Below are positions 15,022-22,371 of a stretch of 64,000 bases of DNA, one piece after another. A program made the position numbers and the translations under genes. The first letter of the stretch is position 1, and the number at the start of each line of letters is the position of its first letter. The stretch lies in contig NZ_CP022412.2 in NCBI RefSeq assembly GCF_002222615.2, forward strand, positions 1,426,001 through 1,490,000, given 5' to 3'. Origin of the DNA: Bacteroides caccae. Lineage in GTDB: Bacteria; Bacteroidota; Bacteroidia; Bacteroidales; Bacteroidaceae. Under the pieces are notes generated by a model that searched no databases, was not told the DNA's origin, and saw only the letters and a list, made by a program, of their open reading frames with translations.

Positions 15022-15366
15022 ATGAAGAAACCAAATGTAAACATATTGTACATCTGTGTAATATTTGCACTAATTACATTATTCAGTTGTAAAGGAAAGG
15101 GTGGTACTTATAGGGACGGTGTATTCTATCCAAATGATGAGAAACTGGCAGGTAGTAAGAAAGTTACGAAACCGGATGGACATGAATATATAATGTTTTA
15201 CAATAGAGATGGGACACCACAAAGCGGAGAAGGAATGCATCATCCTACCTGTAATAAGTGTAAACAACTAGAGAAAGAAGGGTACTATGAACATCAATTT
15301 ATACTAAAAGACGGAAAGAATATTCATGACCCTAATTGCTCTGTATGTAAAGAATGGAACAACTAA
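15022..15366 (+). CDS. Small lipoprotein with paired HxPxCxxC motifs
   Basis: It starts MKKPNVNILYICVIFALITL and continues FSCKGKGG, a lipoprotein signal with the cysteine near residue 23. The mature part contains two copies of one motif: HHPTCNKCKQLE and HDPNCSVCKEW. Each has a histidine and a CxxC pair, as in small metal-binding or redox sites. TYRDGVFYPNDEKL precedes them. No family is recognised. An AAGGAGG ribosome-binding-like stretch lies just before the start, unusual for Bacteroides. It is 21 bases upstream of the transpeptidase-like lipoprotein gene. Confidence 0.6.
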   Translation: MKKPNVNILYICVIFALITLFSCKGKGGTYRDGVFYPNDEKLAGSKKVTKPDGHEYIMFYNRDGTPQSGEGMHHPTCNKCKQLEKEGYYEHQFILKDGKNIHDPNCSVCKEWNN

Positions 15367-15387
15367 TACAGAAACTACTCTAAGGTA

Positions 15388-16464
15388 ATGAAGAACGAAT
15401 TTATAGCGTTAATAATATTGTTCTTATTAGTTTCCTGCCAATCTAGGCAACAAGTTACAGAGAATATCTCCACAATAGATAGTATATTACAAGTAAATGT
15501 AACTTCTCTACTGGAGAATAAACTATCTGAACTCGATGCTTTATCTGGGCAGGCTATAGTAATGGAAGTTCAATCAGGGCAAATAAAAGCTCTGGTTGGA
15601 CTTACTAGGAAAGATAGTACGAACTACCAACCATGTGAGAACTTCTCTGTATGGCAGTCTACTGGTCTGATGCACCCAATATCACTATTGGCAGCTTTAG
15701 AAACTGGTAAGGTGAAGTTGAGTGATAAAGTTGATACTGGAAATGGTATCTACCAAGTTCATGGCAGAGAGCTTAAAGACCATAATTGGCATAGAGGTGG
15801 ATATGGTGAGCTTACAGTACAAGAAGGATTGGCAGCTAGTTCCAATATTGCTATTTATAAGACTATGGAGAAAGCATTTGCTAATAATCCCCAATCGTAT
15901 TTTGATTTATTAGCTAATATGAGCTATGGTAAACCGGATAGTATCACAGGAATAGCCAATCTAAAGCCTGCACACTTTATAACTCCTAAAGATAACAACT
16001 GGACTAAGACAGCCTTTGTATGGTCTAGTATTGGTTATAACCAACACGTATCGCCAATTCAAATACTAACCTTCTATAATGCTATTGCTAACAATGGGAA
16101 GATGATACAGCCTCAACTATATAAGGATAGTGTAGTAGTTATTAATCCCCAAATAGCTAGTAGGGCTAGTATTGATAGTTTGAAGAAAGCTCTAGTATTT
16201 AATATTACTGACGGATTAGGTCAACCTGCCAAGTCTGATAAGGTAGTAGTTGCAGGTATACAGGGAACTAGTTCGTTATCTACTAATGAGGATAGTACTA
16301 AGGATATGTATGCGGTAGAGTTCTGTGGTTACTTCCCTACTGATAATCCTAAGTATAGTATCATTGTATCTATTAATAAGGCTGGATTACCTGCAAGTGG
16401 TGGACTAATGACAGGTGATGTATTTAAGAAGATTATTGATAACATTATATCTTATAAAGAATAA
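15388..16464 (+). CDS. Transpeptidase-fold lipoprotein lacking the catalytic residues (pseudo-PBP)
   Basis: A 358-residue lipoprotein (LFLLVSC, cysteine 17) with the fold of class B penicillin-binding protein transpeptidases. Typical segments are AIVMEVQSGQIKALVG, LLAALETGKV, LAASSNIAIYK (SxN box, 151-153), SIGYNQHVSPIQILTFYNAI and VEFCGYFPTDNPKYSIIVSI. The active site is lost. Where active enzymes read GSTFKP this one reads STGLMHP (91-97), so serine and lysine are gone, and KTG is replaced by IQG (291-293). It cannot be an ordinary transpeptidase or beta-lactamase. It may bind peptidoglycan or a partner. Mutations in the reading frame are absent, so the gene appears to be under selection. 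Confidence 0.78.
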   Translation: MKNEFIALIILFLLVSCQSRQQVTENISTIDSILQVNVTSLLENKLSELDALSGQAIVMEVQSGQIKALVGLTRKDSTNYQPCENFSVWQSTGLMHPISLLAALETGKVKLSDKVDTGNGIYQVHGRELKDHNWHRGGYGELTVQEGLAASSNIAIYKTMEKAFANNPQSYFDLLANMSYGKPDSITGIANLKPAHFITPKDNNWTKTAFVWSSIGYNQHVSPIQILTFYNAIANNGKMIQPQLYKDSVVVINPQIASRASIDSLKKALVFNITDGLGQPAKSDKVVVAGIQGTSSLSTNEDSTKDMYAVEFCGYFPTDNPKYSIIVSINKAGLPASGGLMTGDVFKKIIDNIISYKE

Positions 16465-16695
16465 TCTGGAATAAGAAACATCCATTAAAGGTTACTAATT
16501 CATTGGTTACTAAAGAAGAAAGTACTCATATTCTATCGCAGAACTAAATGTAATCAGGGAAGTAACTATACTGATGAAGAATGATAGATAATATAACGGA
16601 TTAGATAAGTAACGAAGAGTATATAAAGCATTTATGAAGTACATTGAAATCCACAGATTAATTCATATCTTTATTCCAACTTAATTTTAGTAACA
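16465..16695 (+). other. Intergenic stretch, no gene seen
   Basis: About 230 AT-rich bases. No frame, strong hairpin or TAnnTTTG box is visible. Confidence 0.4.
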
Positions 16696-17484
16696 ATGAA
16701 TACTGATATACTGATAGGTGCAATAGCAGGAGATATAATAGGTTCTTACTATGAATTTGTCCCAATAAAGTCTATTGACTTCCCGTTATTCAATGGTTCT
16801 TCATCACACTTTACTGATGATACCATAATGACTATCGCCAATGCTGATTGGCTATTAACAGGCGATAGCTTATTAGGCATAATGCAGGACTATGGTAATC
16901 GCTATCACAGTAGTTATGGAAGTATGTTCTATGAATGGTTGAGAGCTGATAATCCTCAACCATATAACAGTTGGGGAAATGGTTCAGCCATGCGAGTAAG
17001 CCCTATAGATTGGGCTTTTAATACTTTAGAGGAAACATTAGAAGCTGCCAAACAAAGTGCAGAAGTCACACATAATCATCCAGAAGGAATAAAAGGAGCA
17101 CAGGCTACAGCAGCTTGTATATACTTGGCTCGTACTGGTAAATCCAAGCAGGAGATTAAAGAGTATGTTGAAACTACATTTGGATATAATCTAAATAGAA
17201 CTTGTGATGATATAAGACCTACATACCACTTCAATGAAAGCTGTCAAGGTACAATACCAGAATCTATTATCGCTTTCTTGGAGAGTACGGATTATGAAAG
17301 CGCTATCCGTCTTACTATATCTTTAGGTGGCGATGCTGATACAATGGGGGCTATTACAGGTGGAATAGCAGAAGCATATTATAAAGAGATTCCTCAATAT
17401 ATCATAGATGAAGTTCTTAAAAGACTGTCTGAAGAATTTATTGATATAATGCAAAGGTTCTATAGAATGTTTATTAGCAGCTAA
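16696..17484 (+). CDS. ADP-ribosylglycohydrolase family protein
   Basis: A 262-residue DraG/ARH-type hydrolase. The family removes ADP-ribose from proteins or nucleic acids, using two metal ions. Metal ligands are visible: FTDDT at residues 39-43 and GGDADT at 211-216. The N-terminal GAIAGDIIGSYYE and WGNGSAMRVSP are also typical. It follows the lipoprotein genes and is four bases upstream of a small membrane-protein gene. As element cargo it could reverse host or rival ADP-ribosylating toxins, or form half of a toxin-antitoxin pair, but no ADP-ribosyltransferase is recognisable nearby. Confidence 0.88.
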   Translation: MNTDILIGAIAGDIIGSYYEFVPIKSIDFPLFNGSSSHFTDDTIMTIANADWLLTGDSLLGIMQDYGNRYHSSYGSMFYEWLRADNPQPYNSWGNGSAMRVSPIDWAFNTLEETLEAAKQSAEVTHNHPEGIKGAQATAACIYLARTGKSKQEIKEYVETTFGYNLNRTCDDIRPTYHFNESCQGTIPESIIAFLESTDYESAIRLTISLGGDADTMGAITGGIAEAYYKEIPQYIIDEVLKRLSEEFIDIMQRFYRMFISS

Positions 17485-17488
17485 TAAG

Positions 17489-17725
17489 ATGCGGAATGTA
17501 AGAATTGTATTATTGGTACTAGTTGTAGCAGAATGTTGCATACAAGCAGTATTATCTTATTGGTGGTATGAATATAAATGTGGAGCATATTATAATCTAG
17601 TAATTAAAGGTGGTACATTACATTATATACTATGCCAAGTAGAAGATGTTCTATTAGTTACTATCACTATACTACTATTCTATTTACTTATAAGGCGTGT
17701 ATTGAGAAGGTGTAGAACGCAGTAG
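17489..17725 (+). CDS. Small two-segment membrane protein
   Basis: A 78-residue protein with hydrophobic segments at about 5-24 (IVLLVLVVAECCIQAVLSYW) and 50-68 (VEDVLLVTITILLFYLLI), ending in an arginine-rich tail RRVLRRCRTQ. The loop between them would face the periplasm. It starts four bases after the ADP-ribosylglycohydrolase stop and is probably co-translated with it. No family is recognised. Confidence 0.55.
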   Translation: MRNVRIVLLVLVVAECCIQAVLSYWWYEYKCGAYYNLVIKGGTLHYILCQVEDVLLVTITILLFYLLIRRVLRRCRTQ

Positions 17726-17752
17726 GTACAGCATTAATAGGAGGAATGAATT

Positions 17753-17944
17753 ATGAGAAAGGTAACAATGAATGAATACATAGAGCTTATAGATGAGCTT
17801 TGTGCTAAATGTGATTCTGGGGAATTAACAGAAGAAGGAGTGAATGACATATTAGCAGAGATAACTATTAGTGAATGGAAGTCAGACCCACGTGAACCGC
17901 ATGATGTACCAGATGATTATATACCACCTAGTAGTAATTGTTAA
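17753..17944 (+). CDS. Small acidic protein, 63 residues
   Basis: It begins MRKVTMNEYIELIDELCAKC and has a helical N-terminal half (DSGELTEEGVNDILAEITI), then a tail ending PDDYIPPSSNC. The 'LTEE..N..L' pattern is similar to the 53-residue protein at 19298 ('ITEEQANEVLN'), suggesting paralogy. A GGAGG stretch lies just upstream. It starts a run of short, tightly spaced genes of unknown function. Confidence 0.5.
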   Translation: MRKVTMNEYIELIDELCAKCDSGELTEEGVNDILAEITISEWKSDPREPHDVPDDYIPPSSNC

Positions 17945-17945
17945 T

Positions 17946-18164
17946 ATGATGACAGTAGAGACTTTAATAATAAAGTTAGGTGTAAATCCTAAAGAAGTAT
18001 CTAAAGCTGAAATAATACTACTCACTAGCTTAGTAGAAAGATACAATCATGGTTATATGCGTAGGTCTATCTACTTTAGCTATGAAGAGGTACTCATAAA
18101 AGAAGCAGAAGGTATTATACACGGATATTTACCAGAAATTGACGGTATTATATATGAGGATTAG
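17946..18164 (+). CDS. Small protein, 72 residues
   Basis: Starting at the double ATG one base after the previous stop, it reads MMTVETLIIKLGVNPKEVSK and then EIILLTSLVERYNHGYMRRS. A longer frame exists upstream but would overlap the preceding gene, so the later start is preferred. It looks helical and soluble. I recognise no family. Confidence 0.5.
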   Translation: MMTVETLIIKLGVNPKEVSKAEIILLTSLVERYNHGYMRRSIYFSYEEVLIKEAEGIIHGYLPEIDGIIYED

Positions 18165-18200
18165 ATATGAGATGAATAACTATATCTAAAATGAACAAAT

Positions 18201-18356
18201 ATGATAACAGCAGAACAGTGGAGAAACGGGATTAATTCTGTACTAGATGAGTACGGATTATCAAGAGAGGAGTTTTGGAAAGACCCTAAAGCATTTATTG
18301 ACAAGTTGGACAATCAGGCAGCAAAGCTTATGCTAGCATTCTATATGGGATTATAA
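18201..18356 (+). CDS. Small protein, paralogue of 18876-19028
   Basis: A 51-residue protein, MITAEQWRNGINSVLDEYG and so on. The segment SREEFWKDPKAFIDKLDN closely matches PKEEFWEDPYGFIDKLED in the protein at 18876, so the two are paralogues within 700 bases. Both are short, helical and acidic. Function unknown. The paralogy itself is the best evidence that both are real genes. Confidence 0.6.
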   Translation: MITAEQWRNGINSVLDEYGLSREEFWKDPKAFIDKLDNQAAKLMLAFYMGL

Positions 18357-18380
18357 TACATTAAATCGGAGGAACAATTT

Positions 18381-18845
18381 ATGGATTTAATGGAAGAAAT
18401 GTGGATAAGCAGACCACAAAGAAGAATGACTAAACTGTCTGATTTATCAGACGGAAGTATTGCACGTATAAAGTTCTATAATGCGAATAAGGAATATACT
18501 GTAGATAGCTTTAAAATAATGTTTGCTGAATATCAGAAGTCTATATACTGCAATCAAGAAGTTATAGGAGTATGCCATTCTATTAGTGATTATAGCTACA
18601 TAGTAGATTATATTAATAATTCCCATTTCAGAAACGAATTAGATATATTTACTCCAGAATTTGATAAGAAGCGTACTCACCACATAACATCTCATAAATC
18701 AGACAAAGACACGTTACAAGTGAGAGTAATTTCTAATGAAGGAGTTATTAAGAGCTATGATATGTCTGCGATAGAAATTACATTTGAGAAGATGTATCAC
18801 ATTATAGATAAGGAACGTAATGGTTATCGAAGTGGTCAACTATGA
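18381..18845 (+). CDS. Unrecognised 154-residue protein
   Basis: It begins MDLMEEMWISRPQRRMTKLS after a GGAGG stretch. It has mixed alpha/beta character with many aromatic residues (EYQKSIYCNQEVIGVCHSIS) and the histidine-rich patch KRTHHITSHK near residue 97. There is no membrane segment or known motif. It lies between the two EEFW-motif paralogues. Its last bases contain an ATGA overlap with a 20-codon frame that I do not call. Confidence 0.5.
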   Translation: MDLMEEMWISRPQRRMTKLSDLSDGSIARIKFYNANKEYTVDSFKIMFAEYQKSIYCNQEVIGVCHSISDYSYIVDYINNSHFRNELDIFTPEFDKKRTHHITSHKSDKDTLQVRVISNEGVIKSYDMSAIEITFEKMYHIIDKERNGYRSGQL

Positions 18846-18875
18846 TTGGCACTCCGGTAATTTTAAATAAAACCA

Positions 18876-19028
18876 ATGATTATGTTACTAAAGACACTGA
18901 ATAGGACATTAGAAGAATATAATATTCCCAAAGAGGAGTTTTGGGAAGACCCTTATGGCTTCATAGATAAGCTTGAAGATGAAGATTTAAAGTGGTTATT
19001 ACTAATGGAAATGGAGGCAATGGATTAA
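18876..19028 (+). CDS. Small protein, paralogue of 18201-18356
   Basis: A 50-residue protein beginning MIMLLKTLNRTLEEYNIPKE, with the shared core EEFWEDPYGFIDKLEDEDLK and an acidic C-terminus. It is the second copy of the EEFW-DP-FIDKL motif. Duplication with divergence inside one cargo cluster suggests that the two interact with different partners. Confidence 0.6.
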   Translation: MIMLLKTLNRTLEEYNIPKEEFWEDPYGFIDKLEDEDLKWLLLMEMEAMD

Positions 19029-19039
19029 TAACTGGAATT

Positions 19040-19291
19040 ATGAAACGTGAATTTAAAAGCGGTGAAGTAGTATTGGAAGTATATGATGCGTCTCTTAGAA
19101 TTGTAATGGACCGTTTACTTCCACCATACGAAGATAATGGAGAATGTAGCTATACTATTAATATAGCAGGTAATGAGAACTTTGGAGGAGGATTTCCACG
19201 TGAGTATGTGGAGAAGCAAGTAGATGAATATCTAGATACAATAAGAGACTTCATTATAGAAGGATTAATTAGTAAAGGCAATATTAAATGA
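19040..19291 (+). CDS. Small protein, 83 residues
   Basis: The start at 19040 (MKREFKSGEVVLEVYDASLR), 11 bases after the preceding stop, is preferred over an upstream in-frame ATG inside that gene. It contains CSYTINIAGNENFGGGFPRE and a helical C-terminus. I recognise no family. It is part of the tightly packed run of small genes. Confidence 0.5.
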   Translation: MKREFKSGEVVLEVYDASLRIVMDRLLPPYEDNGECSYTINIAGNENFGGGFPREYVEKQVDEYLDTIRDFIIEGLISKGNIK

Positions 19292-19297
19292 ATTAAT

Positions 19298-19459
19298 ATG
19301 GAAGGATATAAATTAAATGTAGAAATGGCAGAAGAACTAATACCGATGTTATTATATGAAATGGTTAATAATGACGTAATAACAGAGGAACAAGCAAATG
19401 AGGTACTTAATACTGTATTTGATGAATGTTTAGAGAGTAATATAGAGGCTAAAGAGTAG
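19298..19459 (+). CDS. Small acidic protein, 53 residues
   Basis: MEGYKLNVEMAEELIPMLLY is followed by EMVNNDVITEEQANEVLNTV, giving two amphipathic helices in a strongly acidic protein. It resembles the 17753 protein in the turn between helices. It is the last plus-strand gene before a minus-strand gene that ends nine bases away. Small acidic helical proteins of mobile elements are sometimes DNA mimics; nothing here proves that. Confidence 0.5.
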   Translation: MEGYKLNVEMAEELIPMLLYEMVNNDVITEEQANEVLNTVFDECLESNIEAKE

Positions 19460-19467
19460 GTTAATAC

Positions 19468-19827
19468 CTACTCTCTTGGAGCCCGACACAATCTGTCTAA
19501 TTCAACTTTAAACGGTCGTAGATTTTGCTTTTTATCATTACACTCTTTACATATTGGTATTATGTATTTAAACTGTGGGAAGAATACGAGTTCCACATGT
19601 CCACCTACCATTATGTTGTTGTCCCTTGTATTAGGAAATACTCTTTTACGAAACATAAGTTTATGGCAACTTGGGCAGAACATAACTGAAAGATGATAGT
19701 CTTTAATTTTAAAATAATAATCAAGACAAGTATCATCTGGAACTGTACTGTTACCAGTTATGGCATTCCGAACTGTAATTAGTGTACTAGACTTAAATTG
19801 CTTACGTTTTAATATAAACTTAGCCAT
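19468..19827 (-). CDS. Treble-clef / HNH-like zinc protein
   Basis: A protein of about 119 residues, starting MAKFILKRKQFKSSTLITVR. It has two metal-binding halves: FCPSCHKLMF and, later, YIIPICKECNDKK, with VGGHVEL between them. The order CxxC, H, CxxCN resembles the treble-clef finger of HNH-type nucleases, but I do not see a clear catalytic histidine-asparagine-histidine set. A longer frame upstream would add a hydrophobic stretch. I reject it because a TATATTTG promoter box lies within it. Possible nuclease or DNA-binding protein. Confidence 0.55.
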   Translation of the reverse strand: MAKFILKRKQFKSSTLITVRNAITGNSTVPDDTCLDYYFKIKDYHLSVMFCPSCHKLMFRKRVFPNTRDNNIMVGGHVELVFFPQFKYIIPICKECNDKKQNLRPFKVELDRLCRAPRE

Positions 19828-19859
19828 ATCTATTGAGTATTTAAAGTTAAACAATACTG

Positions 19860-19867
19860 CAAATATA
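19860..19867 (-). promoter_or_regulatory. -7 promoter box for the treble-clef gene
   Basis: The minus strand reads TATATTTG, 33 bases upstream of the ATG at 19827. It decides the start of that gene. Confidence 0.55.
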
Positions 19868-19964
19868 GTAATTAATAAGGATAAGAATGAATTTATGAGA
19901 AGATTTAACAAGTATGGATTTGGTACAGCAGTTGGAGTTCCTACTGCGGCTACTATTAATAATT

Positions 19965-20150
19965 ATGACAATGAAAAGTGAGGATAAAACAATACCCGAG
20001 TGGTGCAATATTAAATGTGAGAAGATAGTTGAAGAAATTGCACCCGGATTCAAATGTATTAAGAACGCTATAACAGGTGAAATATTAGCTTTTATACATG
20101 AGGAGTTAGATGATGATATGCTAGATGAACAACCTAGTAACAATACTTAA
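19965..20150 (+). CDS. Small acidic protein, 61 residues
   Basis: Starting MTMKSEDKTIPEWCNIKCEK, it has one cysteine pair (C-N-I-K-C), the segment EIAPGFKCIKNAITGEILAF and an acidic end LDDDMLDEQPSNNT. A longer frame begins at 19914 but its first residues look like non-coding sequence. No family is recognised. Confidence 0.45.
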   Translation: MTMKSEDKTIPEWCNIKCEKIVEEIAPGFKCIKNAITGEILAFIHEELDDDMLDEQPSNNT

Positions 20151-20230
20151 CATATTACCATTTGTTTAATAGGTTAATAATCAATAACTTTACATGTAGA
20201 TATATAACTAATAACATTAAATGGATTAAT

Positions 20231-20524
20231 ATGGATAAGCAATTAAAACGTAAAGACTTAGTACTTGTTAAATGGAATAGCAAGTACATGACTGATAGAG
20301 AAGGATGCAGTCTATCAGAAGGTGTTAGATACTTAGATAGAGATATAGAAACAAGTACAGTAGGTTACTTCATAGAAGAAGATGATAAAGCTATTGTACT
20401 TGCTTCAAGTATTTATGGTATTAATATACCTGATTCATTATGTAAGGATTGTATGGTAATTCCTAAAGCCTATATAAGTGAGACTATCGTTCTAGACGCT
20501 CAATTCGGTCCTCTAAATCACTAA
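20231..20524 (+). CDS. Unrecognised 97-residue protein
   Basis: Start at MDKQLKRKDLVLVKWNSKYM. It contains VGYFIEEDDKAIVLASSIYG and CKDCMVIPKAYI. The pattern of strands around 'LVKW', 'IEEDD' and 'VIPKAYI' recalls small beta-barrel proteins common in Bacteroidales phages and elements, but I cannot name it. Its 3' end overlaps the convergent zinc-ribbon gene by 41 bases. Confidence 0.5.
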   Translation: MDKQLKRKDLVLVKWNSKYMTDREGCSLSEGVRYLDRDIETSTVGYFIEEDDKAIVLASSIYGINIPDSLCKDCMVIPKAYISETIVLDAQFGPLNH

Positions 20525-20705
20525 TAGTACTTTCTAAATCCTCAATCTTCTCTTGAAGTTCTTTAAATTTAGAATCGGAGTTAGGATATACGCCTATAAT
20601 ATAATCATCAATAACACAACTTATAACGTTGTATTCTACACCGTCTATGGTGTCTTGACTGATACAGAAATTAGTGTTATTACACTTAGGGCATTTGATA
20701 TACAT
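20484..20705 (-). CDS. Zinc-ribbon and coiled-coil protein, 73 residues
   Basis: MYIKCPKCNNTNFCIS supplies CxxC, and VISC in the middle a further cysteine. The C-terminal 30 residues, FKELQEKIEDLESTISDLED and RIERLER, form a clear leucine coiled coil, so the protein probably dimerises. Function unknown; a small DNA- or RNA-binding regulator is plausible. It converges on and overlaps the 20231 gene. Confidence 0.55.
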   Translation of the reverse strand: MYIKCPKCNNTNFCISQDTIDGVEYNVISCVIDDYIIGVYPNSDSKFKELQEKIEDLESTISDLEDRIERLER

Positions 20706-20831
20706 AATCTATAAGTATTAATGGTTAAACATATCACAAATATACAGATTATTATTAATATAGCAAGTAGATAATTAATCTTAACATGATGTATTAGTCT
20801 TGTATGATTAACATCAAATCTAAATATAATA

Positions 20832-20942
20832 ATGAGTAAAATAGTAACAGAAGGTAGACTAAACGAATTGACTGGTATGTCAATAGATTATGGGAAGGGG
20901 GGGGACTGCCCGACTTATAAGGAGAAACTTTTATATTATTAG
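20832..20942 (+). CDS. 36-residue frame carrying a run of eight Gs
   Basis: ATG at 20832 opens MSKIVTEGRLNELTGMSIDY and then GKGGDCPTYKEKLLYY. The codons for KGG contain eight consecutive Gs (20897-20904) in an otherwise AT-rich stretch. It may be a small gene subject to slippage or the remnant of a longer one. Weak evidence as a gene. Confidence 0.35.
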   Translation: MSKIVTEGRLNELTGMSIDYGKGGDCPTYKEKLLYY

Positions 20943-20965
20943 TTCTGCGATTATATAATAAAATA

Positions 20966-21000
20966 AGCCCAACTTAGCTTTCGCTAGGCTGGGTTTTATT
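20966..21000 (+). terminator. Rho-independent terminator
   Basis: AGCCCAACTTAGC and GCTAGGCTGGGTT form a 13-bp stem with a TTTC loop, followed by TTATT. It ends transcription through the G8 frame. Confidence 0.75.
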
Positions 21001-21262
21001 AATTATAAAGTATGAGTATTTAATGTGTGCAATTTTACCAAATACAATATTGATAATCTTAATAGATAGAATGACCTGTTTTATTATTCTTGTAAATCTT
21101 TCGTATTAGTGTGGTTATCTATCTAGGATAATCGTTATAAATTCTTACACGTAAATATTCTATAATAATAAAGAAGTTGTATATTTGTGCTTAGCATTTC
21201 AAGTTATGGTTTCCATTAACTTAATGCTATAATTGATAAATAAACCGACTAAATAATGTAAT
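21001..21262 (+). other. Intergenic stretch with an ankyrin-gene promoter box
   Basis: AT-rich and without genes. TATATTTG at 21180-21187 fits the -7 consensus, 76 bases upstream of the ankyrin-gene start. Nothing else stands out. Confidence 0.45.
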
Positions 21263-22300
21263 ATGCGAAGGGAAGAAGTAGTGGCACAATGGCAGAGGGA
21301 ATATGATAGCTTCTTACAAGACTGTATGAATAGGGATTGGGCTAAGATTGCAAGAGCTGATGAACCCAATAGGGATTGGGCTATAATGTTTGAAGTAGAT
21401 AGGTCATTTATAAATAATGCGAAGAGTTTGCTCTTTACTATAGAGAATCGACTGTATGATGTGTTACAATTCTTATTAGATAAAGGTGCTGACCCCAATT
21501 CTAGTTTAAGGAGGTACAATAGCGATAGAAGGTGTTATGAAAGCACAACTCCATTGATAGAGGCTGTTAAAATAGGTAATTTAGAATCTGTTAAAATATT
21601 ACTCGATAATGGTGCAGATATTAATTTCTGTGTGGAGAGAAACCTATCAGATAGAGACGTATATTTTAACAAGACAAGGATTAGAGTGAAAGAACCTTCT
21701 GATGATTTGTACATTAAACCAAGAGAGAAGAGAACAGATGATGAGAAGATGTATATTTGGAAATATAGTACGGGAGAGTTAGCCAATATGTCTCCTATAC
21801 AAATTGCCTATAATTATCGTCATGACAACATTGTTGATTATTTGTTGTCTAGAGGGGCTACGATGAAAGTTAATATAAGACCTAGTGGAATCTTCCCGTT
21901 CCCCTTTACTACTTTAGGCGAAATGTTGAGACGCTGTAAATTGTATTTTATCAAAGAAGTTGGACTATGTGAAGAACGATATTATGCTTTACGTACCCAA
22001 GTTAGGGAGTTTGAGAGTACTAAAGAATTATTAAAGGGTTATGAAGTACGAAATGCTGTGCCATACCCCTTTAGGATTGTTTCAACAGCAGTACTTCTTC
22101 TAGATAATTCTCTTGAATTTAAATTCCAATACATGGCATTATACTCACTATTTATTTTAGAATATTGGAATGAAATAATAAACTCGAAGACCCATATTGC
22201 AGCTTATGCAAAGGTTGATGATATTGGATATTTGATATGTTGGCTTGTAAAGGAAACAGAATATTCGAAATCTACAAGGCAATCACTAGGTTTAAAATAA
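21263..22300 (+). CDS. Ankyrin-repeat protein
   Basis: A 345-residue soluble protein. Ankyrin repeats are clear at about 64-83 (LYDVLQFLLDKGADPNSSL), 95-122 (TTPLIEAVKIGNLESVKILL then DNGADINF) and 176-202 (MSPIQIAYNYRHDNIVDYLL then SRGATM). The C-terminal 140 residues are helical and unrecognised. It has its own promoter box and is the last gene before the right end. Ankyrin proteins bind other proteins, so a cargo role against a host or rival protein is possible but not shown. Confidence 0.8.
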   Translation: MRREEVVAQWQREYDSFLQDCMNRDWAKIARADEPNRDWAIMFEVDRSFINNAKSLLFTIENRLYDVLQFLLDKGADPNSSLRRYNSDRRCYESTTPLIEAVKIGNLESVKILLDNGADINFCVERNLSDRDVYFNKTRIRVKEPSDDLYIKPREKRTDDEKMYIWKYSTGELANMSPIQIAYNYRHDNIVDYLLSRGATMKVNIRPSGIFPFPFTTLGEMLRRCKLYFIKEVGLCEERYYALRTQVREFESTKELLKGYEVRNAVPYPFRIVSTAVLLLDNSLEFKFQYMALYSLFILEYWNEIINSKTHIAAYAKVDDIGYLICWLVKETEYSKSTRQSLGLK

Positions 22301-22371
22301 GAAGCTGTCTGGTCAATAATCTAGTTGTATTCTATTTGAAAGTTGAATGTTTCTTATATAGCCATAATCAA

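Noticed and set aside
15388..16464. Beta-lactamase or active penicillin-binding protein
   Set aside because: The SxxK serine and lysine and the KTG box are all replaced, so antibiotic hydrolysis or transpeptidation is not supported.
18842..18904. 20-codon frame overlapping the stop at 18845 by ATGA
   Set aside because: Too short to judge and overlapped by the start of the 18876 gene.
19760..19981. 73-codon plus-strand gene
   Set aside because: It runs antisense to the treble-clef gene and over its promoter; the end (MRRFNKYGFGTAVGVPTAAT onward) could be a 28-codon frame, but nothing supports it.
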